A stretch of DNA of 64,000 bases, taken from NCBI GenBank assembly GCA_965248075.1, contig CBDFIL010000003.1, positions 868,001 to 932,000 on the forward strand, read 5' to 3'. Both the position numbers and the translations under genes were made by a program. The DNA comes from VXNE01 sp965248075 (GTDB lineage Bacteria > Pseudomonadota > Gammaproteobacteria > Pseudomonadales > Azotimanducaceae). Positions 53,789 through 62,254 of the stretch are shown here, piece after piece (position 1 is the first letter of the stretch; each line of letters begins with the position of its first letter). The notes beneath the pieces were generated by a model, which was not told the origin of the DNA, did not search any database, and saw nothing but the letters and a program-made list of their open reading frames with translations.

Positions 53789-54108
53789 GACCTTCCCCGA
53801 TCCTTGACGCCCGACCAGTGTAGCAGCGCACAATGTCACGGCGGCAGGCGCCGCTGAACAGCGCCGCGGGCGTGGTCCGACGCCGCTCGCCGTGCGGACG
53901 CACCGCCGCCCCGAACGCGCTCGCGGCCCGCCCGAGAACCGCGCATGGCACAATCGCTACCGTTCGCCACCCGCGCAACGGCGCTTCTTGTTCATGCACG
54001 ATCCCACAAGAGCCCTCAGCTGGGGAGCGCGAGGGGCTTGCCCCTCGCATGGAATAGAGTCCACGCACGAAAGAACACTGTTGCCCGACAAAGAGGCCCG
54101 ACCCGACC
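53789..54108. other. Gene-free divergent spacer with REP-like palindrome
   Basis: No coding sequence is seen. At 54029-54048, GCGAGGGG, CTTG, CCCCTCGC forms a perfect 8-bp stem with a REP-like loop. Just before it, TTCATGCACGATCCC (about 53991-54005) matches the spacer of the 61-bp REP array. This looks like a decayed REP cluster in the spacer between the divergent BNR and dehydrogenase genes. Confidence 0.5.
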
Positions 54109-55287
54109 ATGCCAGACTCCAACGACTTCGACGCCCCCGGGCTGCAGCCGAAAAGCGCACAGCCAACGCGCAAGGCCGCCAGGCCCTCCATGACGCTGCC
54201 CAGGACTTCCTTCGCCATGGTGCAGACGGCGCCCCGCGTCCTCGAGCCCCGGGACATCCCGATTCCCGACATCGACGACGACGGCGCCATCCTGCGCCTG
54301 GAAGCCTGCGGGATCTGCGGCAGCGACTACGAACAGTTCGAGGGCGTGCTACGCACCCCGATGCCAGTGATTCCCGGACACGAGCCGCTCGGCCGCATCG
54401 CGAAGATCGGCGACCGCGCCGCCGCCCGCTGGGGCGTCGATGTCGGCGACCGCATCGCGGTGGAAACCATGCTGTCCTGCCGCCACTGCGAACCGTGCCT
54501 CTCGGGGAGCTACCACCTGTGCGACACGCGCCGCATCTACTCGTACATCCCGCTGACCGAGGCCCCCGGTCTCTGGGGCGGGTATTCGCAGTACATGTAC
54601 CTGCACCCCAACTCCGTCGTGCACCGCGTAGACCCCGCACTGCCGCCGGAGATCGGTGTCATCTTCAACCCGCTCGGCGCAGGGTTCCGCTGGGCCGTGG
54701 AGATGCCGAACACGCAGCCGGGCGATACGGTGGTCATTCTCGGGCCCGGCCAGCGCGGCCTCGCGAGCGTCATCGCCTGCCGCGCCGTGGGCGCCGGGAC
54801 GATCATCGTGACCGGAATCGAGGCCGATGAGAGAAAGCTCGCCCTCGCGCGCGCGTTCGGCGCCGACCACACGATCGACGTCGACAACGAGAACGCCGTG
54901 AGACGGGTCAAGGAGATTACCGACGGGCGCGGCGCCGACGTGGTAGTCGATGTGAGCGCCTACGCCACGAAGCCCGTCGCCGACGCCCTCAGCATGGTGC
55001 GTCCCGGCGGGACCGTGGTCCTGGCCGGCATGAAGGGCTTCAAGCCGGTCGACGACTTCGTCTCCGACCTGATCGTGATGAAGGAGATCACCATCCGCGG
55101 CGCCATCGGCGTCACCTCGTCGGGCTACCGAGCCGCGATTCGCCTGATCGAATCGGGAACGGTCCCGGTCGCGGACATGCACACCCACGACTTCGCGCTC
55201 GAGGACGCAACGCTCGCGATCCGCACCCTGGCCCGCGAGATCGAAGGCGACGAGTCCATCCACTCGTGCCTGATACCGCCAATGTAG
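54109..55287 (+). CDS. Zinc-dependent alcohol dehydrogenase (MDR family)
   Basis: 392 residues. The catalytic zinc site is LEACGICGSDYEQF and GHEPLGRI; the structural zinc site is CRHCEPCLSGSYHLC (four Cys). The Rossmann motif is VVILGPGQRGLA. It oxidises alcohols or polyols with NAD(P). The first 27 residues are an unusual extension, and MTLPRTSFAMVQ could be the real start. The gene ends ATG TAG; the TAG belongs to a REP element and the whole spacer to the next, convergent gene is REP array. Confidence 0.92.
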   Translation: MPDSNDFDAPGLQPKSAQPTRKAARPSMTLPRTSFAMVQTAPRVLEPRDIPIPDIDDDGAILRLEACGICGSDYEQFEGVLRTPMPVIPGHEPLGRIAKIGDRAAARWGVDVGDRIAVETMLSCRHCEPCLSGSYHLCDTRRIYSYIPLTEAPGLWGGYSQYMYLHPNSVVHRVDPALPPEIGVIFNPLGAGFRWAVEMPNTQPGDTVVILGPGQRGLASVIACRAVGAGTIIVTGIEADERKLALARAFGADHTIDVDNENAVRRVKEITDGRGADVVVDVSAYATKPVADALSMVRPGGTVVLAGMKGFKPVDDFVSDLIVMKEITIRGAIGVTSSGYRAAIRLIESGTVPVADMHTHDFALEDATLAIRTLAREIEGDESIHSCLIPPM

Positions 55288-55308
55288 GGGACGGGCTTGT
55301 CCCGTCCC
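55284..55308 (+). repeat. GTAG REP hairpin overlapping the dehydrogenase stop
   Basis: GTAG (55284-55287), GGGACGGG, CTTGT, CCCGTCCC: the same class as after receptors 2 and 3. TAG is the stop codon of the dehydrogenase. Confidence 0.88.
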
Positions 55309-55336
55309 GTCGCGAATGCGTGCACGGCCCCAACGC

Positions 55337-55544
55337 GGGCGACCACAAGGGTCGCCCCTACAACGTCCCGTCGTGAATTCGTGCACGATCCCAACGCGGG
55401 CGACCACAAGGGTCGCCCCTACAACGTCCCGTCGTGAATTCGTGCACGATCCCGACGCGGGCGACCGCAAGGGTCGCCCCTACAACGTCCCGTCGTGAAT
55501 TCGTGCACGATCCCGACGCGGGCGACCGCAAGGGTCGCCCCTAC
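55337..55544 (-). repeat. Tandem array of four REP units, 61-bp period
   Basis: Minus-strand hairpins (GTAG, GGGCGACC, CTTGT or CTTGC, GGTCGCCC) have plus-strand left edges at exactly 55337, 55398, 55459 and 55520. The spacer between them is nearly invariant and includes CGTGAATTCGTGCACGATCC. The last GTAG (55541-55544) supplies the stop codon of the dioxygenase gene. Because repeat and spacer are both constant, this is not a CRISPR array. Confidence 0.92.
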
Positions 55545-56128
55545 ATTACGATATCGATGTCGGCGTTGATCCTGCCGTCCCCCGCCCGGATCAGGTTTGC
55601 GGTCTGTAGCGTGGCCGCCTCACTGGATCGCGCCTGGCGGCCGGGGCCGCCGAGTTCGGCGAAGTAGATCTGACTGGTGAGCAGCTCCTCGCCGTCCGCC
55701 CAGACCTTGTAGTGGACGTGCCGCGCCGGTCTCCTCGCGTAGCGGCCCGGGACGTACGTACGGAACCGGAAGTTGCCGGCGCCATCCGTCACCGCCTCGC
55801 CGCAGTATAGGAACTCTTCCATGAGGCGATCCTGGCCGTCGTCGCGGGGATGCTTGTACCGCCCTTCCGGGTCGGTGTGCCAGATATCCACCACCACCCC
55901 GACATGCGGCGCGCCGTCCGGCGCGACCACGCGGCCGCCCAGGTGCAGGACATCCGTGCGCGGCGTGCCGACGATCAGGTCATGGGTGCGGTTGCGCGGG
56001 CCACGGGGGTAGAAGGGCCCGGTGTAGTCGCGCGGCGTCTTCGGACGCTGTCCGGCGATGGCGAGGGGCGCCGCGCCCGTCACGACGCCCGCCGCCACCG
56101 CCGATCGGACGAGATCCCGTCGATTCAT
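55541..56128 (-). CDS. Intradiol ring-cleavage dioxygenase family, Tat-exported
   Basis: 195 residues. MNRRDLVRSAVAAGVVTGAA is a twin-arginine-type signal. After it come DYTGPFYPRG (iron-ligand Tyr region), VAPDGAPHVGVVVDIWHTDP, RFRTYVPGRYARRP and HVHYKVW (Tyr and the two iron-binding His). The family cleaves catechols between the hydroxyls with non-haem Fe(III); exported short members are known but poorly studied. It is the last gene of a five-gene minus-strand operon, 24 bases after the MATE gene. It ends ATG TAG inside a REP. Confidence 0.85.
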   Translation of the reverse strand: MNRRDLVRSAVAAGVVTGAAPLAIAGQRPKTPRDYTGPFYPRGPRNRTHDLIVGTPRTDVLHLGGRVVAPDGAPHVGVVVDIWHTDPEGRYKHPRDDGQDRLMEEFLYCGEAVTDGAGNFRFRTYVPGRYARRPARHVHYKVWADGEELLTSQIYFAELGGPGRQARSSEAATLQTANLIRAGDGRINADIDIVM

Positions 56129-56152
56129 GGAATTGGCCTCCTCTCCGGAGAA

Positions 56153-57541
56153 TCATACGCCGGTTGACGCACGGTCGCCTGAGACTGCCTTGACGGGACT
56201 ATGCCGGAGAAACAGTACAAGCGCCAACACGAAGGTAACACCTTCCGCAACAGGTAGAGCTACCACGAAGCGGTAATCGGATAGCAGGAGATAGAACAGC
56301 ACCAGAAAACCCGCCGGCAAGATCAGACCATGGCACAGCGCAACGATTCCCGACTGTAAGGGTCGATGGATAGCCGTCAGATAACCGGATATCAGCATGT
56401 TGGCGCCGGCAAACAGAAACAGGGGCCAGACGTAGGTGACAAAATCCGTAGCCATTGCCACCATTTCGGTGCTGCTTCGATCATCGACGAAGATCAGGAT
56501 CATCGGCTCGCTGGCTGTCAACAGTACGGCAACAAAGACGAGACTCAGCACCGCGATATTGCTGCCAGCCGTTTTCAGGAATGCACCGATGCGTTCGGCA
56601 TTCCGAGCGCCAAAATTCTGCGAAATCATCACCTGAACGGTGTCCGAGATAGCGAAGAACACCATGAAGCCCAGCAGCATCACGTAGTTCACTACGGTAA
56701 TGGCGGCTACACCATTCACCCCTGCCCGCTGAATCAGCATCCAGTTGAAGATCAGGGCCAGGATACCCCCGGACACCTCATTGACAAATTCCGAGACGCC
56801 GTTGTAGGCCGCCTGAAAGACTTCCTTCCAGTTGTCTTGGCGGAAGCTGAAATGCATCCTCCGCCCGGACCTCAGGAAGTAGCTCATCATCACCAGCATC
56901 GGCAGCGCCTGTGACAGCCCTGTAGCGAATGCGGCGCCGGCCAGGCCCCAGCCATATACCACAATGAATAGATAGTCCAAGGCGATATTGACCACCGCGC
57001 CGATAGCGAGTGCCGCGGCGACCAGTTCCGGAAAGCCGTCCAGGCGTATGAAATAGTAGAGCACGACGACGACAAGCTGCGTAAACAGAAACGGCATGAT
57101 GATGCGGTAATACTCACTCATGACCGGGAAGAGTTCCTCGGTAGCGCCAAGCGCCGCAAACAGCCATTCCTCCAACGCCAGTCCCAGCACGGTCACGCCC
57201 ACGCCATACAGCGCCACGGACAGGAGCGTCTTGCTGAAAATGGCCGATGCGGCCGCCGTATTCCGCTCCCCCAGGTACTTGCCGCCACGTACGGAACCAC
57301 CAATGGACAGCATCATGCCGACGCCGAACAGGAGCGTCGTGATCGGAATGATGAGATTGACCGCTGCGAGGGCGGTGACACCGACGTAGTTGCCGATAAA
57401 GACCCCGTCTACCAGTGAGGCGGAAGTCATGGCAATGAGACCCAGCAGAGAGGGAATCAGGTACCTGAAGAACGTGGGAACAACTGCGCCGTCGAGGGCA
57501 TGGTTGTCCTCTGCGGGATCACTACGCATCTCGTGCGACAA
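56153..57541 (-). CDS. MATE-family multidrug/metabolite exporter
   Basis: 462 residues, 12 predicted helices. The N-terminal half has RYLIPSLLGLIAMTSASLVD, GVFIGNYVGVTALAAVNLI and FGVGMMLSIGGSVRGGKYLGE, the MatE pattern (P..l......D..fvG..G..alaA). It exports cationic or aromatic compounds against Na+ or H+. Its DNA is AT-richer than neighbouring genes, suggesting separate origin. It lies 9 bases after the acyl-CoA dehydrogenase stop and 24 before the dioxygenase start. Confidence 0.92.
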   Translation of the reverse strand: MSHEMRSDPAEDNHALDGAVVPTFFRYLIPSLLGLIAMTSASLVDGVFIGNYVGVTALAAVNLIIPITTLLFGVGMMLSIGGSVRGGKYLGERNTAAASAIFSKTLLSVALYGVGVTVLGLALEEWLFAALGATEELFPVMSEYYRIIMPFLFTQLVVVVLYYFIRLDGFPELVAAALAIGAVVNIALDYLFIVVYGWGLAGAAFATGLSQALPMLVMMSYFLRSGRRMHFSFRQDNWKEVFQAAYNGVSEFVNEVSGGILALIFNWMLIQRAGVNGVAAITVVNYVMLLGFMVFFAISDTVQVMISQNFGARNAERIGAFLKTAGSNIAVLSLVFVAVLLTASEPMILIFVDDRSSTEMVAMATDFVTYVWPLFLFAGANMLISGYLTAIHRPLQSGIVALCHGLILPAGFLVLFYLLLSDYRFVVALPVAEGVTFVLALVLFLRHSPVKAVSGDRASTGV

Positions 57542-57550
57542 GGCGCTCGG

Positions 57551-58711
57551 TTACGCCCGCGCCGCGGCCTCTGGACGCAAGGCGCCGATCGCCTCATCCG
57601 CCAGCAGCGCCCGATGGTGCCTCGCATCCCCGAGCAGCACGTGGTTGTGCATCTGTCGCTTGAAGAAGAGGTGCACGTAGCACTCCCAGGTAAACCCGAT
57701 GCCGCCGTGGAACTGGACCGCACGGCTCGCCCCCCGCACGGCCATGTCGCTGGCGGCGGACTTGGCCATCCGCGCGAACCGCAGCGCCCCGTCGGGGTCG
57801 TGGTCCACCGCGCAGGCGGCGTTGTAGGTGAGCGACTTTGCGCCGTCGATGGCTACCATGAGGTTCACCAACGGATGCTTGATGGCCTGGAAGAAGCCCA
57901 GCGGCCGGTCGAACTGGGTGCGCGTCGTCGCGTATTCCACGGTGGTCTGCAGAAGCCACTCGCCGGAACCCACCATGTCTGCGCAGACGATGCACAGCAT
58001 GGCGGGCAGCGCCCGCGCTACCGCCGCGTCACCCTCCCCGGGGGCCGCGACCTCCACGGCATCGACCGCTTCGAAGGACAGCGTCGCCTGGTCGCGCGTC
58101 AGGTCGATGATCGCATCGGGAAGGATCGTCAGACCGTCGGCGTCGGCCTCCACGAGATACAGTCCGCAGCCGCCCGCGTTCCGCGCTCGCACCACGAACC
58201 GATCTGCCTTCCGGGCATCCTGCACAAAGGACGCCTGGCCGCCGAGACGCCCGTCGACACACGTCACGTCCGTGCGGCCGTTCCCGAAGTCGCCGTGGCG
58301 ATCGTGGATCGCGACGCCCGTGGCCGTACCGCCGGCAATGGCGCGCAACGCCTGACGCGCCGCATCGGTGCCGCAGGACCGCAGGAGGCAGGTGGCCTGC
58401 AGGGTCCCAAGGAGCGGCGAGGGAAAACCGGCCCTGCCCGTTTCTTCCGCGAGAGCCACCGCCGCCACCAGCGGCATCCCGACTCCGCCCTCGGCTTCCG
58501 GAACACACACCGCCGGCCAGCCGAGCTCCACGACCTGGGCCCAGTGGTCCCGGTTCCAGGCCACCTCGTTGGGTCGGTCGACGGCGCTGTCGTGGGCCAC
58601 GAGCGCGTGCAGCTTGTCCGGGCTGTAGTGGTCGTCAAAGAACCTGCGCGCCGCATCGCGGAGCATCGTCTCGTCTTCGCCAAATCCGAAGTTCTCGGGT
58701 TGTTCCGACAT
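57551..58711 (-). CDS. Acyl-CoA dehydrogenase-like flavoenzyme 1
   Basis: 386 residues. An N-terminal helical domain (FGEDETMLRDAARRFFDDHY, LGWPAVCVPEAEGGVG), a short middle domain and a C-terminal domain (EYATTRTQFDRPLGFFQAIKH, AVQFHGGIGFTWECYVHLFFKR) are present. No Glu at the classical catalytic site is obvious; this shorter type usually forms heteromers with a partner ACAD, as in steroid side-chain degradation (FadE heterotetramers), and a partner gene lies 20 bases upstream. The start at 58711 (MSEQPENFGF) is preferred to an upstream GTG/ATG giving 8 extra residues. Confidence 0.88.
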   Translation of the reverse strand: MSEQPENFGFGEDETMLRDAARRFFDDHYSPDKLHALVAHDSAVDRPNEVAWNRDHWAQVVELGWPAVCVPEAEGGVGMPLVAAVALAEETGRAGFPSPLLGTLQATCLLRSCGTDAARQALRAIAGGTATGVAIHDRHGDFGNGRTDVTCVDGRLGGQASFVQDARKADRFVVRARNAGGCGLYLVEADADGLTILPDAIIDLTRDQATLSFEAVDAVEVAAPGEGDAAVARALPAMLCIVCADMVGSGEWLLQTTVEYATTRTQFDRPLGFFQAIKHPLVNLMVAIDGAKSLTYNAACAVDHDPDGALRFARMAKSAASDMAVRGASRAVQFHGGIGFTWECYVHLFFKRQMHNHVLLGDARHHRALLADEAIGALRPEAAARA

Positions 58712-58731
58712 CGCCGCGTCCTGACCTCGCC

Positions 58732-59991
58732 TCACTTCGACTTCGGCAACCCGAGCACGCGTTCGCCCAGGATGTTGCGCTGGATCTCACTCGTGCCGGC
58801 CGCGATCGTGCCACCGAAGCTGTTCATGTACGCCAGCGGATAGAGACCGCCGGCGGGCGCGCGCTCGTCGGTCACGTGCAAGGTGCTCTGCATGCCCTCG
58901 ATCTGGTAGGACAACTCCCCGATGTCCTGGCTCAGCTCGCTGTTCACGAGCTTCGTCTGCAGCGGCAACCGGGTGGGATGATCGCTCAAAGCCAACACCC
59001 GGTTGCGGCGGACGTTCTGCTTCTGCGCCTCTTCGCGAACGAGCAACTGCATCAGCTCGTCACGGATCGTCGCGTCGTCGGCCGCCGCGCCGGCGCCGCG
59101 CGGCTGATTCCTGGCCAGATCGATCAGCGAGGAGACGCTCGATGTCGTCACGCTGCTCTCCTCCCCCACCGGCATCCCGCCGGACGACGGGTTGACCAGC
59201 GCCGCGGCGCCACGCTCATGGGTGAGCGTGGTCATCGCCACCTTCCATCCCGCGCCGACTTCCCCGAGGCGATAGCGATCCGAGACCACGAGATCGTCGA
59301 AGAGCACTTCGTTGAACCCGGTCTCGCCGGTCATCTTGATCAGCGGCCGCACGGTCACGCCATTGCCCCGGGCCGCCTTGATGGGCACCACGAAGTACGA
59401 AAGCCCCCCGTACTTGTCCCCCTTGTCCGTGCGGCAGAGCAGGATCATCCAATCCGCGAAATGGGCGAGCGACGTCCAGACCTTGTGCCCGTTGATGATC
59501 CAGTCGTCGCCGTCCCGCCGCCCGAACGTCTGCGCGTTCGCGAGATCCGACCCCGCCCCCGGCTCGCTGAACCCCTGGCACCAGATGTCGTCGCCCGAGA
59601 GCAGCCCCGGCAGCAGTTCCCGCTTCACGTCCTCGTTGCCATGGAAGAGGATCGTGGGGCCGGACATCCCCATCCCGACCACGTTGACCAGATAAGGGGT
59701 CCTCGCCGCGTGCATCTCCTCGTTGGCGATGGCCTGGCAGTCCGTCCGGCCCCCGCCGCCGTACTCGGCCGGGTAGTCGCAGCCGACGAGGCCCGCCTCG
59801 TAGGCGGCCTTCTGCCAGCCCTTGAGCCAATCGACGGCCTTCGGATCGACGATCAGGAGCTGCGAAAGAGGGAGCGGTACCGGCGGGCGACCCGGATGGT
59901 TGTTGGCCAGCCACTCCCGGCAGTAGGCCCGGAACTCCTCTCGTTCGGCCGCTTCGGGGCCTGCGGTCATCGAGCCGGTTCGCTCAGGCAT
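58732..59991 (-). CDS. Acyl-CoA dehydrogenase-like flavoenzyme 2
   Basis: 419 residues: VGCDYPAEYGGGGRTDCQ, the FAD-binding WCQGFSEPGAGSDLANAQT (SEPxAGSD), GHKVWTSLAHFADW and the C-terminal NSFGGTIAAGTSEIQRNILGE (R-N-I-L-GE). It probably oxidises an acyl-CoA and pairs with the product of the next gene as an alpha/beta ACAD complex. It is the second gene of the minus-strand operon, 99 bases after the nitroreductase. Confidence 0.92.
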   Translation of the reverse strand: MPERTGSMTAGPEAAEREEFRAYCREWLANNHPGRPPVPLPLSQLLIVDPKAVDWLKGWQKAAYEAGLVGCDYPAEYGGGGRTDCQAIANEEMHAARTPYLVNVVGMGMSGPTILFHGNEDVKRELLPGLLSGDDIWCQGFSEPGAGSDLANAQTFGRRDGDDWIINGHKVWTSLAHFADWMILLCRTDKGDKYGGLSYFVVPIKAARGNGVTVRPLIKMTGETGFNEVLFDDLVVSDRYRLGEVGAGWKVAMTTLTHERGAAALVNPSSGGMPVGEESSVTTSSVSSLIDLARNQPRGAGAAADDATIRDELMQLLVREEAQKQNVRRNRVLALSDHPTRLPLQTKLVNSELSQDIGELSYQIEGMQSTLHVTDERAPAGGLYPLAYMNSFGGTIAAGTSEIQRNILGERVLGLPKSK

Positions 59992-60090
59992 GGTCTCTCC
60001 TTGGCTGGACGGGCGATGCGCGCCCCATTGGTGATGCGTACGGCTCGCCGTTCGAAACGTACCAGCCGGTCAGGACCCCTTCGTGCGACT

Positions 60091-60771
60091 TCATGGACCC
60101 GGTCCGCCAGCCGTGAAGGCCGCTCCGCCGAAGCCATCCACGGTGGCGAAGGCCGCTACCGGCTTGCGCGTGAGCCGCGTCAGTTGTTGGACGGGTTTGC
60201 CGATCGGCACCATCGCCGCCAGGGCATGGCTGTCCGGGATGCCGAACAGCGCCTTCACCCGCGGCTCTTCCCCGACCAGGAAAGTAGTCAACGTGCCACC
60301 GAGGCCCTCGTTGCGGGCCGCAAGCAGGATGTTCCATACGAACGGATAGATGGAGGCACCGGGGACCACACCGATGCGTGGCAGGTCCTGGTCCATGGCG
60401 GCCACCACCGCCAGGTCAACGGTGACGAGGAGCAATACCGGGGCATGCACCAGACGATCGATGAAGCCCGGCGGAATCCGCGTTGCGTCGATGGCCGACT
60501 GCTCGAGGTTGGCCGGCTCGACGGTGTTCCAGGGGTTGGCGCCGGCCCGCATCTCCGCGAGGTAGCGTCTGAACGTGGGTTCGATCAAGGGCCCGAGGGC
60601 CGTTCGTTTCGCCTGGTCCCGCACCACGATCACATGCCACCCCTGCCGATTGCCACCGCTGGGCGCGAAACGCGCGTGGTCCAGGATGCGGTGCAGCACC
60701 TCGTCGGGGACCGGCTCGTCGGTGAAGTCCCGGGCCGCGAAGGTCGTTCGCATTGCGTCGTACAGGTCCAT
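60091..60771 (-). CDS. Nitroreductase-family FMN oxidoreductase
   Basis: 226 residues: MRTTFAARDFTDEPVPDEVL, then HARFAPSGGNRQGWHVIVV (FMN-binding APSGGN) and a C-terminal FLVGEEPRVKALFGIPDSHA and MVPIGKP. The fold reduces nitro groups, quinones or enones with NAD(P)H, or acts as a dehalogenase or dealkylase in some branches. It is the first gene of the five-gene minus-strand operon. The start at 60771 is the ATG opening MDLYDAMRTTF. Confidence 0.9.
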   Translation of the reverse strand: MDLYDAMRTTFAARDFTDEPVPDEVLHRILDHARFAPSGGNRQGWHVIVVRDQAKRTALGPLIEPTFRRYLAEMRAGANPWNTVEPANLEQSAIDATRIPPGFIDRLVHAPVLLLVTVDLAVVAAMDQDLPRIGVVPGASIYPFVWNILLAARNEGLGGTLTTFLVGEEPRVKALFGIPDSHALAAMVPIGKPVQQLTRLTRKPVAAFATVDGFGGAAFTAGGPGP

Positions 60772-60947
60772 GCCAGGCACCGTCGTCAATCTCGCAAGGC
60801 GAAGTGTACGACTATGCCATGGGCCACCGCCGCATCGCCCGTAGCGACCTGACACGAAGGTGGGTGAGAATGCGCTGCCTGAGGGCAGGCAAGACGCGCC
60901 TCGAGATCGCCAGCGCCACCTCGAGCCCCGGCAAAGGAACCTGATGC

Positions 60948-61361
60948 ATGGCCGAATTGAAGACCAGGAGACACGACGGTGACGTGGAGTCCTTCATCGC
61001 CTCCGTCGAGAACAACACGCGCAGAGCCGACGCTGAGCGGCTGCTGGAGATCATGCGTGACGTGACGTCGGATGCGGGATCCATGTGGGGTGACAGCCTG
61101 ATCGGTTTCGGCAGCTATGACTACACGTACCAGAGCGGGCATTCCGGAACGTGGTTCGCCGTCGGCTTTTCGCCTCGCAAGCAGAATTCGGTCGTCTACA
61201 TCATGCCCGGGTTCGGGCGCTACGAGGAGTTGACGTCCCGGCTTGGCAAACACAAGCGCGGCAAGTCTTGTCTCTACATCAACAAGCTCGCCGACGTGGA
61301 TCCTGAAGTGCTGAGGCAGTTGATCGCGTCATCGTTCGAGCACATGACATCCACCGAGTAG
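60948..61361 (+). CDS. DUF1801-domain protein
   Basis: 137 residues: DGDVESFIASVENNTRRADA, then GFGSYDYTYQSGHSGTWFAV, FSPRKQNSVVYIMPGF and GKSCLYINKLADVD, the conserved DUF1801 (YdhG-like) motifs. The family is small and cytoplasmic with no firm function. It is transcribed away from the nitroreductase operon after a 176-base spacer in which I see nothing. It ends GAG TAG with no REP attached. Confidence 0.88.
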   Translation: MAELKTRRHDGDVESFIASVENNTRRADAERLLEIMRDVTSDAGSMWGDSLIGFGSYDYTYQSGHSGTWFAVGFSPRKQNSVVYIMPGFGRYEELTSRLGKHKRGKSCLYINKLADVDPEVLRQLIASSFEHMTSTE

Positions 61362-61424
61362 CCACACCAAGGCCGGCGATCTCCAACGACTCGAAGGATC
61401 GTGCTACCGCCGGCACGGGACGTC

Positions 61425-61503
61425 GTCGGGGCGACGCTTGTCGTCGCCCGTGTCGAGCCTGTGCAAGCCCTTGACGACGGGACGGGACAAGCCCGTCCCC
61501 TAC
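61425..61503. repeat. Two REP hairpins in opposite orientation
   Basis: At 61425-61449: GTCG (variant head), GGGCGACG, CTTGT, CGTCGCCC, a sixth stem class. At 61479-61503 on the minus strand: GTAG, GGGACGGG, CTTGT, CCCGTCCC. The pair sits tail to tail between the convergent DUF1801 and TetR genes. Confidence 0.8.
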
Positions 61504-61547
61504 ATCGCCCACGCCGGTTTTGGGGAGTAACTCGGCACGGGACGGGC

Positions 61548-62141
61548 CTAGACGGAGAACGCCGTGAGAAAGGCATCCACCGTCGATTCGACCTGTCGTC
61601 GACCGACACGGTCACCGTTGAACAGGCGCAGGTAGAGCAGCGGTCCGAGGGCGTGCGCCGCGGCGGTTTCTTCACTGAGTCTCGGGTCCAACTCGCCAGC
61701 TTCGATGGCCGCGGACACGACTGCCCAGACCGGCCCGCGGCTGATTCTGGTGATGGCCGAGTGCATTTCCTGCATCTGCCTGCTGCCGGTAGAGGCACGC
61801 TCCATGGCGGTGACGATGATCTCGTGCAGCTTGCTGCGCTGCAGGTTTCTCACGAATCGGCCGGTTTCGCTGACGAGATCGGTTCTGGTGTCGCCCGTGA
61901 GCTTGCCGACCGGGTTCGGAGACGGATAGCTCAGGATGACGTCGACCAGCAGGTCTTCCACGGTGGGCCAGTGCCGATAGATCGTCGCCCTCGCGACACC
62001 GGATCGTTCGGCGACACGAACGTGCGTCACCTGATTCCAGCCGTCGGTAAACAGGATACGCGCCCCCGCGTCGAGCACCGCGGCGCGCGTACGCGATACG
62101 CGCGCGTCCAGTCTTCGTCCTGCCGCCTTCGGATGCGCCAC
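61548..62141 (-). CDS. TetR-family transcriptional regulator
   Basis: 197 residues with a GTG start. The helix-turn-helix is ILFTDGWNQVTHVRVAERSG then VARATIYRHWPTVEDLLVDV, followed by an all-helical ligand domain with EIIVTAMERAS and ALGPLLYLRLF. It is divergent from the HpcH/HpaI aldolase gene across 113 bases, so it probably regulates that gene and the PhyH gene after it. The upstream part of the open frame is not TetR-like and overlaps the spacer; the start at 62141 is inferred. Confidence 0.88.
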   Translation of the reverse strand: MAHPKAAGRRLDARVSRTRAAVLDAGARILFTDGWNQVTHVRVAERSGVARATIYRHWPTVEDLLVDVILSYPSPNPVGKLTGDTRTDLVSETGRFVRNLQRSKLHEIIVTAMERASTGSRQMQEMHSAITRISRGPVWAVVSAAIEAGELDPRLSEETAAAHALGPLLYLRLFNGDRVGRRQVESTVDAFLTAFSV

Positions 62142-62254
62142 GGCGGCGAGCTTAGCACGCGCCGGCCAACCCGGACCCGTCGTAGTGAGACAGGATGACC
62201 CAGAGCGAGTTGTGTACCATATTGCCTCAAGCGGGTTGCTCGGAGTAACGGTAC

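Noticed and set aside
55337..55544. CRISPR array
   Set aside because: Repeats with regular 61-bp period were considered, but the spacers are identical to each other and the unit is a REP hairpin; no cas genes are present.
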